A DNA stretch of 7,795 nt from positions 1 to 7,795 of the forward strand of contig CATLGN010000066.1 in assembly GCA_949935685.1 (NCBI GenBank), read 5' to 3'. Source of the stretch: an uncultured Lachnospiraceae bacterium (GTDB lineage: Bacteria; Bacillota; Clostridia; Lachnospirales; Lachnospiraceae). Shown here one piece after another: positions 1 to 6,166 of the stretch. The position numbers were made by a program, and so were the translations under genes. Below the pieces are notes generated by a model. It was not told where the DNA came from. It ran no database searches and saw only the letters and a program-made list of their open reading frames with translations. Numbering within the stretch: position 1 is the stretch's first letter; each line of letters starts with the position of its first letter.

Positions 1-293
1 CGGGCCGCCTCTTCATCGATATGCGTCAGGTCCTCCATAAATTTCCGGTGAAGCGCCAAATGCTCCTCCAGTTTGGGATAGGAGGCCTTTTTCATATAGG
101 TCTCTTCCTCGGTAAAATGAGACAGCGTATACTCACGGATGCCTTTCAGTATATCTTTTAATTCGTCGAATTTGTACAGCATATTCTGATCTTTTAATAA
201 AGTCTGCGCCTGATTTGTCAGGATAAAAAGCTGCTTGTGCTGTTCGTCCAAAACGGCGATACCGGTCAGATATTCAGAACTTATCGTATACAT
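1..293 (-). CDS. Bacteriohemerythrin, 3' end cut by the window edge
   Basis: This is the N-terminal 97 residues of a hemerythrin-domain protein, a four-helix bundle that binds O2 at a non-haem di-iron centre; roles in this family include O2 storage or delivery, O2 sensing and protection of anaerobes. Seen: the signature LDEQHKQLF (His19), then HFTEEE (His59, Glu63) and HLALH (His78, His82), which match five of the seven usual iron ligands in order and spacing. The last pair (HxxxxD) would lie beyond the window edge, so completeness cannot be judged; family members are usually about 130-140 residues. No signal peptide is present, so it is cytoplasmic. The ATG at 293-291 is preceded by AAAGGAAG at 300-307 with suitable spacing. 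It starts 18 bases after the stop of the carbonic anhydrase-like gene, so the two are probably co-transcribed. The family call is firm; the physiological role is not. Confidence 0.93.
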   Translation of the reverse strand, partial: MYTISSEYLTGIAVLDEQHKQLFILTNQAQTLLKDQNMLYKFDELKDILKGIREYTLSHFTEEETYMKKASYPKLEEHLALHRKFMEDLTHIDEEAA

Positions 294-311
294 AAAACGC
301 TTCCTTTCTTC

Positions 312-833
312 TTATGAGATAGTTTGCATTATTTTACCATTTTCAGTGCGGGTATGCAATGATAAAATCTTAAGCTGTTTCCCCTCGTCTCTGTATTTTT
401 CCGCATTCTTCCGATTATGCCTCGCTTCTTCCGGCGTGACCCTGCGCACCGCCCTGGCCGGGCTTCCGAGCATCAGCGTATCATCCGGCACGATCGTATT
501 CTGTGTGATCAGCGCACCCGCCCCAATGATACAGTTTTTACCGATCTCCGCGCCGTTCAGTATGATTGCACCCATACCCACCAGCGTATTGTCTCCGATT
601 GTACAGCCATGAATCACGGCCCCATGCCCGATCGTAACGCCATTTCCGATTGTTACCGGAAAGCCCTCGTCCACATGCACGACGCAGTTATCCTGAATAT
701 TCGTCATCTCCCCGATTCGAATCCCTTCCCGGTCTCCCCGGATTGTTGCATGATAAAAAATACTGCTTTCTTTGCCGATTTGTACGTCTCCCAGGCACAC
801 AGCGCCCTCCGCAATAAAAACGTCTTCCCGCAT
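312..833 (-). CDS. Gamma-class carbonic anhydrase-like hexapeptide-repeat protein
   Basis: A 173-residue protein of the left-handed beta-helix (hexapeptide repeat) family that includes gamma carbonic anhydrases and the YrdA/PaaY group. Seen: repeated [LIV]G-x-x-x-x turns from about residue 10 to 135, the conserved Arg32/Asp34 (RGD) and Gln47, and three histidines placed as in the metal site: His53 (VVHV), His70 and His75 (GHGAVIHG). The C-terminal third is a charged helix. Members form trimers with the metal held between subunits; many bacterial homologues have weak or unproven carbonic anhydrase activity, so CO2/bicarbonate interconversion is family knowledge rather than shown here. Upstream in-frame ATGs exist at 896 and 887, but the start at 833 matches family length, has AAAAGGA at 844-850, and the longer versions would begin at or almost at the transcription start predicted from the -10 at 900-905. 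Lys/Asn-rich codons upstream therefore look like leader. The hemerythrin gene follows after 17 bases. Confidence 0.9.
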   Translation of the reverse strand: MREDVFIAEGAVCLGDVQIGKESSIFYHATIRGDREGIRIGEMTNIQDNCVVHVDEGFPVTIGNGVTIGHGAVIHGCTIGDNTLVGMGAIILNGAEIGKNCIIGAGALITQNTIVPDDTLMLGSPARAVRRVTPEEARHNRKNAEKYRDEGKQLKILSLHTRTENGKIMQTIS

Positions 834-880
834 ATATTTTACATCCTTTTCAAAAATTTTATTTTTTTTGCAATTTTCTT

Positions 881-909
881 TTGACATCAGCCGCATTTTA
901 TTGTATCAT
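881..909 (+). promoter_or_regulatory. Sigma-70/SigA-type promoter of the tRNA-Pro gene
   Basis: A perfect -35 TTGACA at 881-886 is separated by 17 bases from a -10 TATCAT at 904-909, five of six matches to TATAAT. Transcription would begin at about 916, leaving a 5' leader of some 37 bases before the mature tRNA at 953, to be removed by RNase P. This is the best promoter match in the window and fits the high expression expected for a tRNA. Confidence 0.75.
900..908 (-). promoter_or_regulatory. Extended -10 promoter for the carbonic anhydrase/hemerythrin pair
   Basis: On the minus strand the sequence reads TGATACAAT, an extended -10 element (TG, one base, TACAAT at 905-900). A -35 is weak: TTGTTC lies at 930-925, with a long 19-base spacer. 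Transcription would begin near 893 and give an A-rich leader of about 60 bases before the ATG at 833. The element shares bases with the -10 of the opposing tRNA promoter. Predicted from sequence only. Confidence 0.5.
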
Positions 910-952
910 ATATTTCGGTAACGGGAACAAAAATCTTGTTTTCGGCTCCAAT

Positions 953-1026
<74 letters not shown>

Positions 1027-1054
1027 TTTTTTTATGCCCTTTTCTCCCTCCGTG

Positions 1055-2155
1055 CTATTCCATTCGGAAATGAAGCAATTCTCCAATCCGTCGTTCCACC
1101 GTTTCATATACGAATATATCCGGTTTTTCCTCCTCTGCCAATTCATGCGAATAACTGCTGTAATGCACCATACAGCTCTTGTTAAACCGGGAAGCCACAA
1201 AGTCATCCATGGCATCCGCAAAGGAATCCCGCAGCATAAACAGTTTCCGCTCATCGGCCCCCTCACAGTGATACACATATGCGCCGGTCAGATCATGTCG
1301 GTCCGTCACCAGATGATGGGTATCATAACCGCTGATCACATAATCGGAATCGCTGTTGAGCTGCCTTCGCAGATGAATCATATCGGCCAGATCACAGATC
1401 GTCGGCTCCGTTTCCGTGACGTCAAGCGTCTCCAGCGCCGGCATCGCCACGCCAAGCTCCTCCGCCAGCGCCATGCTTCCCACATATGCCCCGATATAAT
1501 TCCAGTGTGTATCCAGACGATAATAAAGCTGCCAGGGATATTGCTCCTTGGCCCGCAGCAGCGCCTCGTACGGATAAACGACACGTATGTCAGTATTTTC
1601 CTGCAGATAATCCACGAGCTGTTTCGTTCGATAACACGCCGCCGGTTCCCCGTAATAATCCGGCATCTGTTCCGCATATATACGCTCTTTATTCGGCGCG
1701 ATAAACAACACAAACTCGGTCCCCCGCTCATCCAGAAGCGACGCCGTATGTGACAGATTATCGGCAATCCGTTCCAGTTCTTCCTGTGTAAACAGGCGCA
1801 TCCCTTTATAAGCTTCCATGGGATTATCGTCTGCATAACTGTTATAAAACAGCCAGCCTTCTTTTCCTTTGATTACATTGCTGTTTGACGACGCCCGGAA
1901 CACATAATATTCCACCGCGCTGTTGAGACTAATCAACTGATTCCGCCAGGGTAGACGGTCATTGTAATACGCCTCATACTGCGCCGGAAACGTCTCGATC
2001 TGTGCCGGCGAAAAGACCGGTTTTTCCGCCGGCATCCGATTTTCATAGTTCTCATAATCTATATTTTTGCCCCATATAGCCCAGAACAGGGGGGCGCCGC
2101 AGAGCATCAGGAAAAATGCGGCAATCCATATCGCTTCGTTTCTGTTCTCTCTCAT
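1055..2155 (-). CDS. Membrane-anchored SGNH/DHHW O-acetylation protein (AlgJ/AlgX-like)
   Basis: About 366 residues. One N-terminal membrane segment (about residues 10-30, hydrophobic with no clear cleavage site) anchors an extracytoplasmic domain of the AlgJ/AlgX/DHHW type, a relative of SGNH esterases that moves acetyl groups onto glycans at the outer face of the membrane. Counting from the first of three tandem ATGs, the motif LDTHWN puts Asp217 and His219 in the catalytic positions, and MLRDSF supplies the nucleophile Ser313; FVLFIAPNKERIY (150-162) is a typical core strand. All three triad residues are present, so it should be active. Start choice: ATGs lie at 2161, 2158 and 2155, and the GAGG at 2163-2166 is spaced best for the third. 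That binding site starts only a few bases after the MBOAT stop, which suggests coupled translation. MBOAT plus SGNH is the standard two-part acyl-transfer arrangement; the acceptor polymer is unknown. The stop at 1055 lies 28 bases from the end of the convergent tRNA, with no terminator visible. Confidence 0.85.
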   Translation of the reverse strand: MRENRNEAIWIAAFFLMLCGAPLFWAIWGKNIDYENYENRMPAEKPVFSPAQIETFPAQYEAYYNDRLPWRNQLISLNSAVEYYVFRASSNSNVIKGKEGWLFYNSYADDNPMEAYKGMRLFTQEELERIADNLSHTASLLDERGTEFVLFIAPNKERIYAEQMPDYYGEPAACYRTKQLVDYLQENTDIRVVYPYEALLRAKEQYPWQLYYRLDTHWNYIGAYVGSMALAEELGVAMPALETLDVTETEPTICDLADMIHLRRQLNSDSDYVISGYDTHHLVTDRHDLTGAYVYHCEGADERKLFMLRDSFADAMDDFVASRFNKSCMVHYSSYSHELAEEEKPDIFVYETVERRIGELLHFRME

Positions 2156-2162
2156 CATCATA

Positions 2163-2168
2163 CCTCTG
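2163..2168 (-). promoter_or_regulatory. Ribosome binding site deciding the SGNH start
   Basis: The minus strand reads CAGAGG here, directly after the TGA stop of the MBOAT gene at 2171-2169. The GAGG core is 1, 4 and 7 bases from the three tandem ATG codons, so the third (2155) has normal spacing. The tight stop-to-site arrangement implies that ribosomes finishing the MBOAT reading frame can reinitiate on the SGNH gene. Confidence 0.6.
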
Positions 2169-3575
2169 TCAGAATCGGAAATAAATAAAAGGATTATACG
2201 TATTGGCAGCCAGCGCTGTGATACAGAAAAACAGCAACAGCATACAATACATCATTTCCGCTATGGAAAACTTCCATTTCGCACACAGTTTTGTGCCGCA
2301 TACCGCCCTCTGTATCACCCCCATGCCGGCTATTGCCACAACCAGCACAAACATGGTATGTCCGGTTACAAATTCCGGTACGCGGTAATGGGAAGCCGTA
2401 TACCGCCAGGGAAGCAGTATCCGTTTTCCAAACGCCAGTATCTGCCGCATACTCTCAATGCGAAACAATATCCATCCGCAATGAACCGCCAAAAATGTAT
2501 AAAAAAAGCCGGTTACTTTATGCTTTTCGAGCAGTTTCCCCAGCCCAAGCCGCTCCGCAACAGAAAATGCGCCATGGTACAATCCCCAGAAAACAAAATT
2601 ATAACTGGCTCCGTGCCAGATGCCGGTCAGCAAAAATACAATGCCCAGATTCACATAAGTCCGCACACGCCCCTTCCGATTTCCACCCAACGGTATATAA
2701 ACATATTCCCGGAACCATGTACTCAACGATATATGCCAGCGCTGCCAGAACTCGCGTACTGACCGGCTCAGGTAAGGATAATCAAAATTTTCACGGAAGT
2801 CAAATCCGAACATTTTTCCCAGGCCTATGGCCATATCCGAATAGCCGGAAAAATCATAGTAAATCTGAAACGTATAGAGCAGCGCCGCCATCCAGGCAAG
2901 TCCGCCTGTGATCTCCGCCATATCCAGAGCATAAATGGCATCCGCACTCTGCGCCAGCACATTGGAAATCAGCACCTTTTTCGCCAGTCCATAGATAAAA
3001 CGGCGGATGCCTTCCATTACGTTCCTGCATGTAATCTGCCGGCTCGCAATCTGCGCATTGACATCCCGGTACTTTACAATGGGGCCGGCAATCAACTGCG
3101 GAAAAAACGAGATATAGAGCGCCAGTGAAAGCAGATTTTTCTGAACTTCACATTCGCCCCGGTATACGTCAATCACATAGGATAACGCCTGAAACGTAAA
3201 AAAAGAAATGCCGATGGGTAACGCAATTTCCGGCACGCGCAATCCCCCGCCCCGCAGCACATGATTGACAGAACGGATAAACAGCCCCAGATATTTAAAA
3301 TATCCGAGCAGCAGCAAATTCAGTACAACGCCCGTCCACAAAACGCCTCTTTTTTTCAGATGCAGCCGCTCCGCATAATGCAAAAGCATCCCACATCCCC
3401 AGTTGATCAAAATCGAAACCAGCATCAACAATACATATTTCGGCTCGCCCCACGCATAAAAAAAGAGACTGGCAAGCAGCAAAAACAAATTCTGTCCGCG
3501 CGTTTTCAACAGTAGATTGAGCAGAAAAACCAGCGGCAAAAAAAGCCATAAAAAAAACATGGAACTGAAAAGCAT
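2169..3575 (-). CDS. MBOAT family membrane O-acyltransferase (AlgI-like)
   Basis: A 468-residue polytopic membrane protein with the order and length of the AlgI/DltB-type MBOAT family, which passes acyl (usually acetyl) groups from the cytoplasm across the membrane. Seen: the start MLFSSMFFLW followed by FFYAWGEPKY (38-47), LPIGISFFTFQ (119-129), FFPQLIAGPIVKYRD (157-171), YYDFSGYSDMAIGLG (239-253), then FWQRWHISLSTWFREYVYIPLGGNR (276-300) and GIWHGA with His321, the expected catalytic histidine; His281 is the second family-conserved one. Roughly ten hydrophobic segments are visible. An ATG at 3632 lies in frame upstream, but 3575 gives the canonical MxFSS start, has GGGGGA at 3581-3586 five bases away, and lies downstream of the predicted promoter. 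It is followed by the SGNH gene at about 13 bases. The family is certain; the acceptor (flagellin glycan, cell-wall polymer or exopolysaccharide) is open. DltB is less likely because no dlt genes accompany it. Confidence 0.93.
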   Translation of the reverse strand: MLFSSMFFLWLFLPLVFLLNLLLKTRGQNLFLLLASLFFYAWGEPKYVLLMLVSILINWGCGMLLHYAERLHLKKRGVLWTGVVLNLLLLGYFKYLGLFIRSVNHVLRGGGLRVPEIALPIGISFFTFQALSYVIDVYRGECEVQKNLLSLALYISFFPQLIAGPIVKYRDVNAQIASRQITCRNVMEGIRRFIYGLAKKVLISNVLAQSADAIYALDMAEITGGLAWMAALLYTFQIYYDFSGYSDMAIGLGKMFGFDFRENFDYPYLSRSVREFWQRWHISLSTWFREYVYIPLGGNRKGRVRTYVNLGIVFLLTGIWHGASYNFVFWGLYHGAFSVAERLGLGKLLEKHKVTGFFYTFLAVHCGWILFRIESMRQILAFGKRILLPWRYTASHYRVPEFVTGHTMFVLVVAIAGMGVIQRAVCGTKLCAKWKFSIAEMMYCMLLLFFCITALAANTYNPFIYFRF

Positions 3576-3606
3576 CCTGATCCCCCGTAAACTTGTTTTC
3601 AAAGAT

Positions 3607-3631
3607 ATTATATTTTTTATACAGTATACCA
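3607..3631 (-). promoter_or_regulatory. Extended -10 promoter of the MBOAT-SGNH operon
   Basis: The minus strand carries TGGTATACT, an extended -10 (TG at 3631-3630, TATACT at 3628-3623), and a second perfect TATAAT at 3612-3607 a little downstream. Neither has a convincing -35 at 17 bases; the extended -10 can work without one. Start from the first would be near 3616, giving a leader of about 40 bases with the ribosome binding site at 3581-3586. This supports independent transcription of the acylation pair. Confidence 0.5.
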
Positions 3632-3672
3632 CATCCTGATTTTCTTTGTATCGGCTATTTAAAAATTTGTAT

Positions 3673-3688
3673 CCATATAACTATATGG
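3673..3688. repeat. Short perfect dyad upstream of the MBOAT promoter
   Basis: CCATATA and TATATGG form a perfect 7-base inverted repeat around two central bases. It lies about 42 bases upstream of the extended -10 of the MBOAT operon and outside any gene. Its size and symmetry suit an operator for a dimeric regulator, but AT-rich dyads of this size also occur by chance, and it has no T tract in either direction that would make it a terminator. Confidence 0.3.
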
Positions 3689-3691
3689 AAC

Positions 3692-3744
3692 AAAAAAGAT
3701 ACTCCCGGTTGCTGATTCTGCAAACACATCATCGAGAATATCTT
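3692..3744 (-). terminator. Weak candidate terminator after the glycosyltransferase
   Basis: Starting 27 bases after the glycosyltransferase stop, the minus strand can pair AAGATATTCTC (3744-3734) with GAGTATCTT (3704-3696), leaving two bulged T, with an inner TTGC/GCAA stem, and ends in a run of six T. The outer stem is AT-rich and the loop long, so termination would be partial at best. If real, it separates the glycosyltransferase transcript from the MBOAT operon. Confidence 0.35.
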
Positions 3745-3771
3745 CTTTGGATTAACGTCTTTTATTCTGTT

Positions 3772-5961
3772 TTACGAAAATCGCAGTGTGATCTCCTTCT
3801 CCAGCTCTACAATCTCCGAATCACCGGGGATAAAACTCTTAAGCTGCTGTAATACCTGAAATGCCTCCGCAGCCATCCCCTGACTGAGAAGCTGACGAAT
3901 TTTTCCTTTGATTTGTTCCGCCAGCGCACGCATTTCCGCCGATACTTCCGGCGCCTCCTCCAGCTTTGCCTTCTCCTGCGCCGCATACAATGCGGTATAG
4001 GCTTTTACCGCTCCCTCGAAATCTTTGAATGTACCGGCAGCCCCTTTCAGGCACTCTCCGATCTCCTGCCTGTTCCCGCCTGCCTGTGCTTCCAGCAGAC
4101 GCCGGAACCATACCGCCGCACGGCATCCGGGCGGCAGCAATTCCATTTCGCCCGTAAATGCGGATTCCTTAAAATAACGGCCATAGAATCCAAGACACTT
4201 CTCCGAAAATGTTCTCAGACATGCCTGCAGCGCAAGGAAGTCCTCCTTGCTGTAGTCATACACGACCGCGGCCTCCGCGGCTTTCATAAAGAAATAATCA
4301 TAGCGCGCCATCAGTCGTTCGCTGATTCCTTCCGGACGCATGGTGCGCTCCACCGCCCCGGCCCGTTTCCGTATCCTCTCGTACGGGCTGTTGGAAAAGA
4401 ACGAATCCACGCCAAGCTCCCACTGATCAAACGGGATTTTCTCAAACAGCGCCCCCAGGTTCACCTGGTTGCGTTCGGCAATGTCAAACACAATATCATC
4501 CAACTGGAAAATATCCGTCACATAATGGAACATTTTGCCGTACCATTCATCCAGTTTTTCGGTCTGTCCGGTATGGTCTCCATACAGGATTCGCAGATAC
4601 CATACATAATGGTTCTGGGCCTCCACCTGGGAAAAAATCCGTGCCAGCGCATAGAATCGCTCGCGGTCCGCTTCGTTCTTTTCCCCTTTTCGTTCCCATT
4701 CCAGAAGCTTATCCCACAGCTCGTTCAGCCCTTCCCGGTTTGCCATCGTCTGTGCCATAATGACAAACGTATCCTCATACGGCAGTCGTGACATGGCGTC
4801 AACCACTTCACCGACAAATCCCCGTACAAGCATCAACACGCCATCCCATCCGAAGTCCCAAAAATGATCCTTTAACTGCTGCGTATCATTCTGATATAAA
4901 CCCGCTAAAATGGTATAGCAGAGTGTACTGTTTAAACCGGACGGCTCGAACGCATTCAACACAAAGAATGTTTCCTGAAGCTGCCGTTCCTCCTCCTGAT
5001 CCACAAGAAGCTTATAATATTCCAGATATTTTTCGCCGCACTCCACTGCCCGGGCATAGTCACCCTTCTTAAAATAAATCTCCGTACCCAGATTGTTCAG
5101 GCGCATCCGGCACATCTGATTATTGCGCTTGTCCGACATCGCCTTTTCCAGATCGATTTCCGCCTGTTCGTTATACGCGGCAAGCAGGTCCGCCTCAATC
5201 ATCCCGCAGTAAAAGGCGCCCCGGTCACGGTTGATTTCCACCGTATTTTTAAAGCGGAAATGCTCCAGACCATTGCGGCAAAGCTCCTGCATCTGATGGT
5301 ACTCCTCAGCCGCACGATATTCCTGCAAAAGATGGATCCACCATCGGATTACATCCGGCTCCCGCTCGATCATCTTCTGCAGCAGTGAAATATTCCGCTT
5401 GATATGCTGGCGTTCTTCCTCCTTGGTCGCATAGATATATCCGAAATGCTCTACCATAGAGTGCAGAAGCTTGCACGGGTTATAGAGCGGATGCAGATAT
5501 TCATGGATACTGCTGACAAACCGAATATTCTTTTCCAGCTTTGCAAGACGTGATACCCATGTATCCGTAAAGATATGGCGGTCATAATCCATGTAATTAC
5601 GCTGGATGTAATTCGCAAACTTATATTTTTTATATTCTCCGCTGAGGAAAAAGTCTTCGATTTCCTTTGTGTCAATAAACCATTCATCGTCGTCCAGATA
5701 TAAAAACCACTGGCCCCGTGCCTTTTCCAGGCCCGCATTTCTGGCTTTGGAAAAATCGTCACACCATGTAAACGGAACGATCTGATCCGTATAGCCAGCC
5801 ATCAATTTTTTGATTTCTTCATTGCACCCCGTATCGACGATAATCAACTCGCTGTCCACCTTCTGCATCAGCGGCACAATCGAATCCAGACATTTTTTGA
5901 TTGTTTTTCCACGCCCCGACGACAACAGCGATATGGTCAGCAACGGTTTGTTCTCTTTCAT
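3772..5961 (-). CDS. Family 2 glycosyltransferase with long helical/TPR-like C-terminal region
   Basis: 729 residues, no signal peptide or membrane segment, so cytoplasmic. Residues 7 to about 180 form a GT-A family 2 domain: LLTISLLSSGR (7-17), IIVDTG with Asp43, DDFSKARNAGL (68-78), the nucleotide-sugar/metal motif YLDDDEWF (88-95, Asp90-Asp92) and the SSIHEYL motif (150-156) seen in GT2 enzymes that carry TPR tails. From about 185 on the protein is helical with TPR-like pairs (for example around 190-232), and the end (last 45 residues) again looks like a TPR pair. Such tails usually bind a protein acceptor. The gene sits directly downstream of flagellin, where Clostridia often encode flagellin glycosyltransferases, so O-glycosylation of flagellin is the best inference; the sugar is unknown. 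The ATG at 5961 has a strong GGGAGGG at 5967-5973. It is set off from flagellin by an intrinsic terminator, so expression is probably lower or separately driven. No clear promoter is visible. Confidence 0.85.
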   Translation of the reverse strand: MKENKPLLTISLLSSGRGKTIKKCLDSIVPLMQKVDSELIIVDTGCNEEIKKLMAGYTDQIVPFTWCDDFSKARNAGLEKARGQWFLYLDDDEWFIDTKEIEDFFLSGEYKKYKFANYIQRNYMDYDRHIFTDTWVSRLAKLEKNIRFVSSIHEYLHPLYNPCKLLHSMVEHFGYIYATKEEERQHIKRNISLLQKMIEREPDVIRWWIHLLQEYRAAEEYHQMQELCRNGLEHFRFKNTVEINRDRGAFYCGMIEADLLAAYNEQAEIDLEKAMSDKRNNQMCRMRLNNLGTEIYFKKGDYARAVECGEKYLEYYKLLVDQEEERQLQETFFVLNAFEPSGLNSTLCYTILAGLYQNDTQQLKDHFWDFGWDGVLMLVRGFVGEVVDAMSRLPYEDTFVIMAQTMANREGLNELWDKLLEWERKGEKNEADRERFYALARIFSQVEAQNHYVWYLRILYGDHTGQTEKLDEWYGKMFHYVTDIFQLDDIVFDIAERNQVNLGALFEKIPFDQWELGVDSFFSNSPYERIRKRAGAVERTMRPEGISERLMARYDYFFMKAAEAAVVYDYSKEDFLALQACLRTFSEKCLGFYGRYFKESAFTGEMELLPPGCRAAVWFRRLLEAQAGGNRQEIGECLKGAAGTFKDFEGAVKAYTALYAAQEKAKLEEAPEVSAEMRALAEQIKGKIRQLLSQGMAAEAFQVLQQLKSFIPGDSEIVELEKEITLRFS

Positions 5962-6166
5962 GGGTTCCCTCCCTTTTGCTTATAATTTGCTTTTCACCTT
6001 TCCTGTTTCTCTCCTCCCCGGTGTGCTCCGGGCAATATACAGGATAAAAGAAAGGGCGGTTATGATGCCGCCCCTTCTTGTATGTCGGGAACCTCCGGAT
6101 GATTCCCCTGTAGCAGTCCGCTTATCACGGCTGCCTTTACATTCTTTATGCCTTATGCATTGATCA
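5962..6166 (-). other. Flagellin-glycosyltransferase intergenic region
   Basis: This 205-base gap holds the flagellin terminator (6044-6079), a small hairpin CCCGG/CCGGG with a six-base loop at 6017-6032 that would lie in the glycosyltransferase leader, and the strong ribosome binding site at 5967-5973. I see no convincing sigma-A or sigma-28 promoter between terminator and start; read-through past the terminator or a divergent promoter type may drive the glycosyltransferase. No small gene is evident. Confidence 0.6.
6044..6079 (-). terminator. Strong intrinsic terminator after flagellin
   Basis: On the minus strand AAGAAGGGGCGG (6079-6068) pairs along all 12 positions with CCGCCCTTTCTT (6059-6048), one pair being G-T, around the eight-base loop CATCATAA, and the T-rich tail TTTCTTTT overlaps and follows the stem. 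The GC-rich core of six pairs next to the loop makes this the clearest terminator in the window. It lies about 90 bases after the flagellin stop and should end most transcripts from that highly expressed gene. Confidence 0.88.

Larger units (their letters stand above)
3576..3771 (-). other. Glycosyltransferase-MBOAT intergenic region
   Basis: 196 bases without a gene. In transcription order it holds a weak branched hairpin with a T6 tail, a CCATATA/TATATGG dyad, an extended -10 (TGGTATACT) plus a second TATAAT, and the GGGGGA ribosome binding site of the MBOAT gene. It is visibly AT-rich compared with the genes beside it. Small open frames here on either strand have no ribosome binding site or recognisable product. 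Confidence 0.6.

Noticed and set aside
834..896. Longer N terminus for the carbonic anhydrase-like protein starting at 896 or 887
   Set aside because: It would add a Lys/Asn-rich tail absent from the family, lacks a ribosome binding site, and starts at or beside the predicted transcription start.
922..938. AACAA/TTGTT hairpin in the tRNA leader as attenuator or terminator
   Set aside because: Five weak pairs only, with no GC core; too weak to support a function.
2067..2911. Overlapping plus-strand open frames opposite the MBOAT gene
   Set aside because: Antisense to conserved MBOAT motifs; composition is typical of a reverse-complement shadow.
3576..3632. Longer N terminus for the MBOAT protein starting at 3632
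   Set aside because: The extension overlaps the predicted promoter, and the MLFSS start at 3575 with GGGGGA in front matches the family.
3913..4791. Plus-strand open frame of 292 codons opposite the glycosyltransferase
   Set aside because: It lies wholly antisense to a well-supported gene, shows no domain and no ribosome binding site.
6017..6032. CCCGG/CCGGG hairpin as a second terminator
   Set aside because: Only five pairs, and it is followed by purines rather than a T tract; at most a leader hairpin.
6118..6155. Possible sigma-28 promoter (TAAA ... GCCGTGATAA) after flagellin for the glycosyltransferase
   Set aside because: The -10-like part has two extra bases compared with GCCGATAA, spacing is off, and it lies upstream of the strong terminator.
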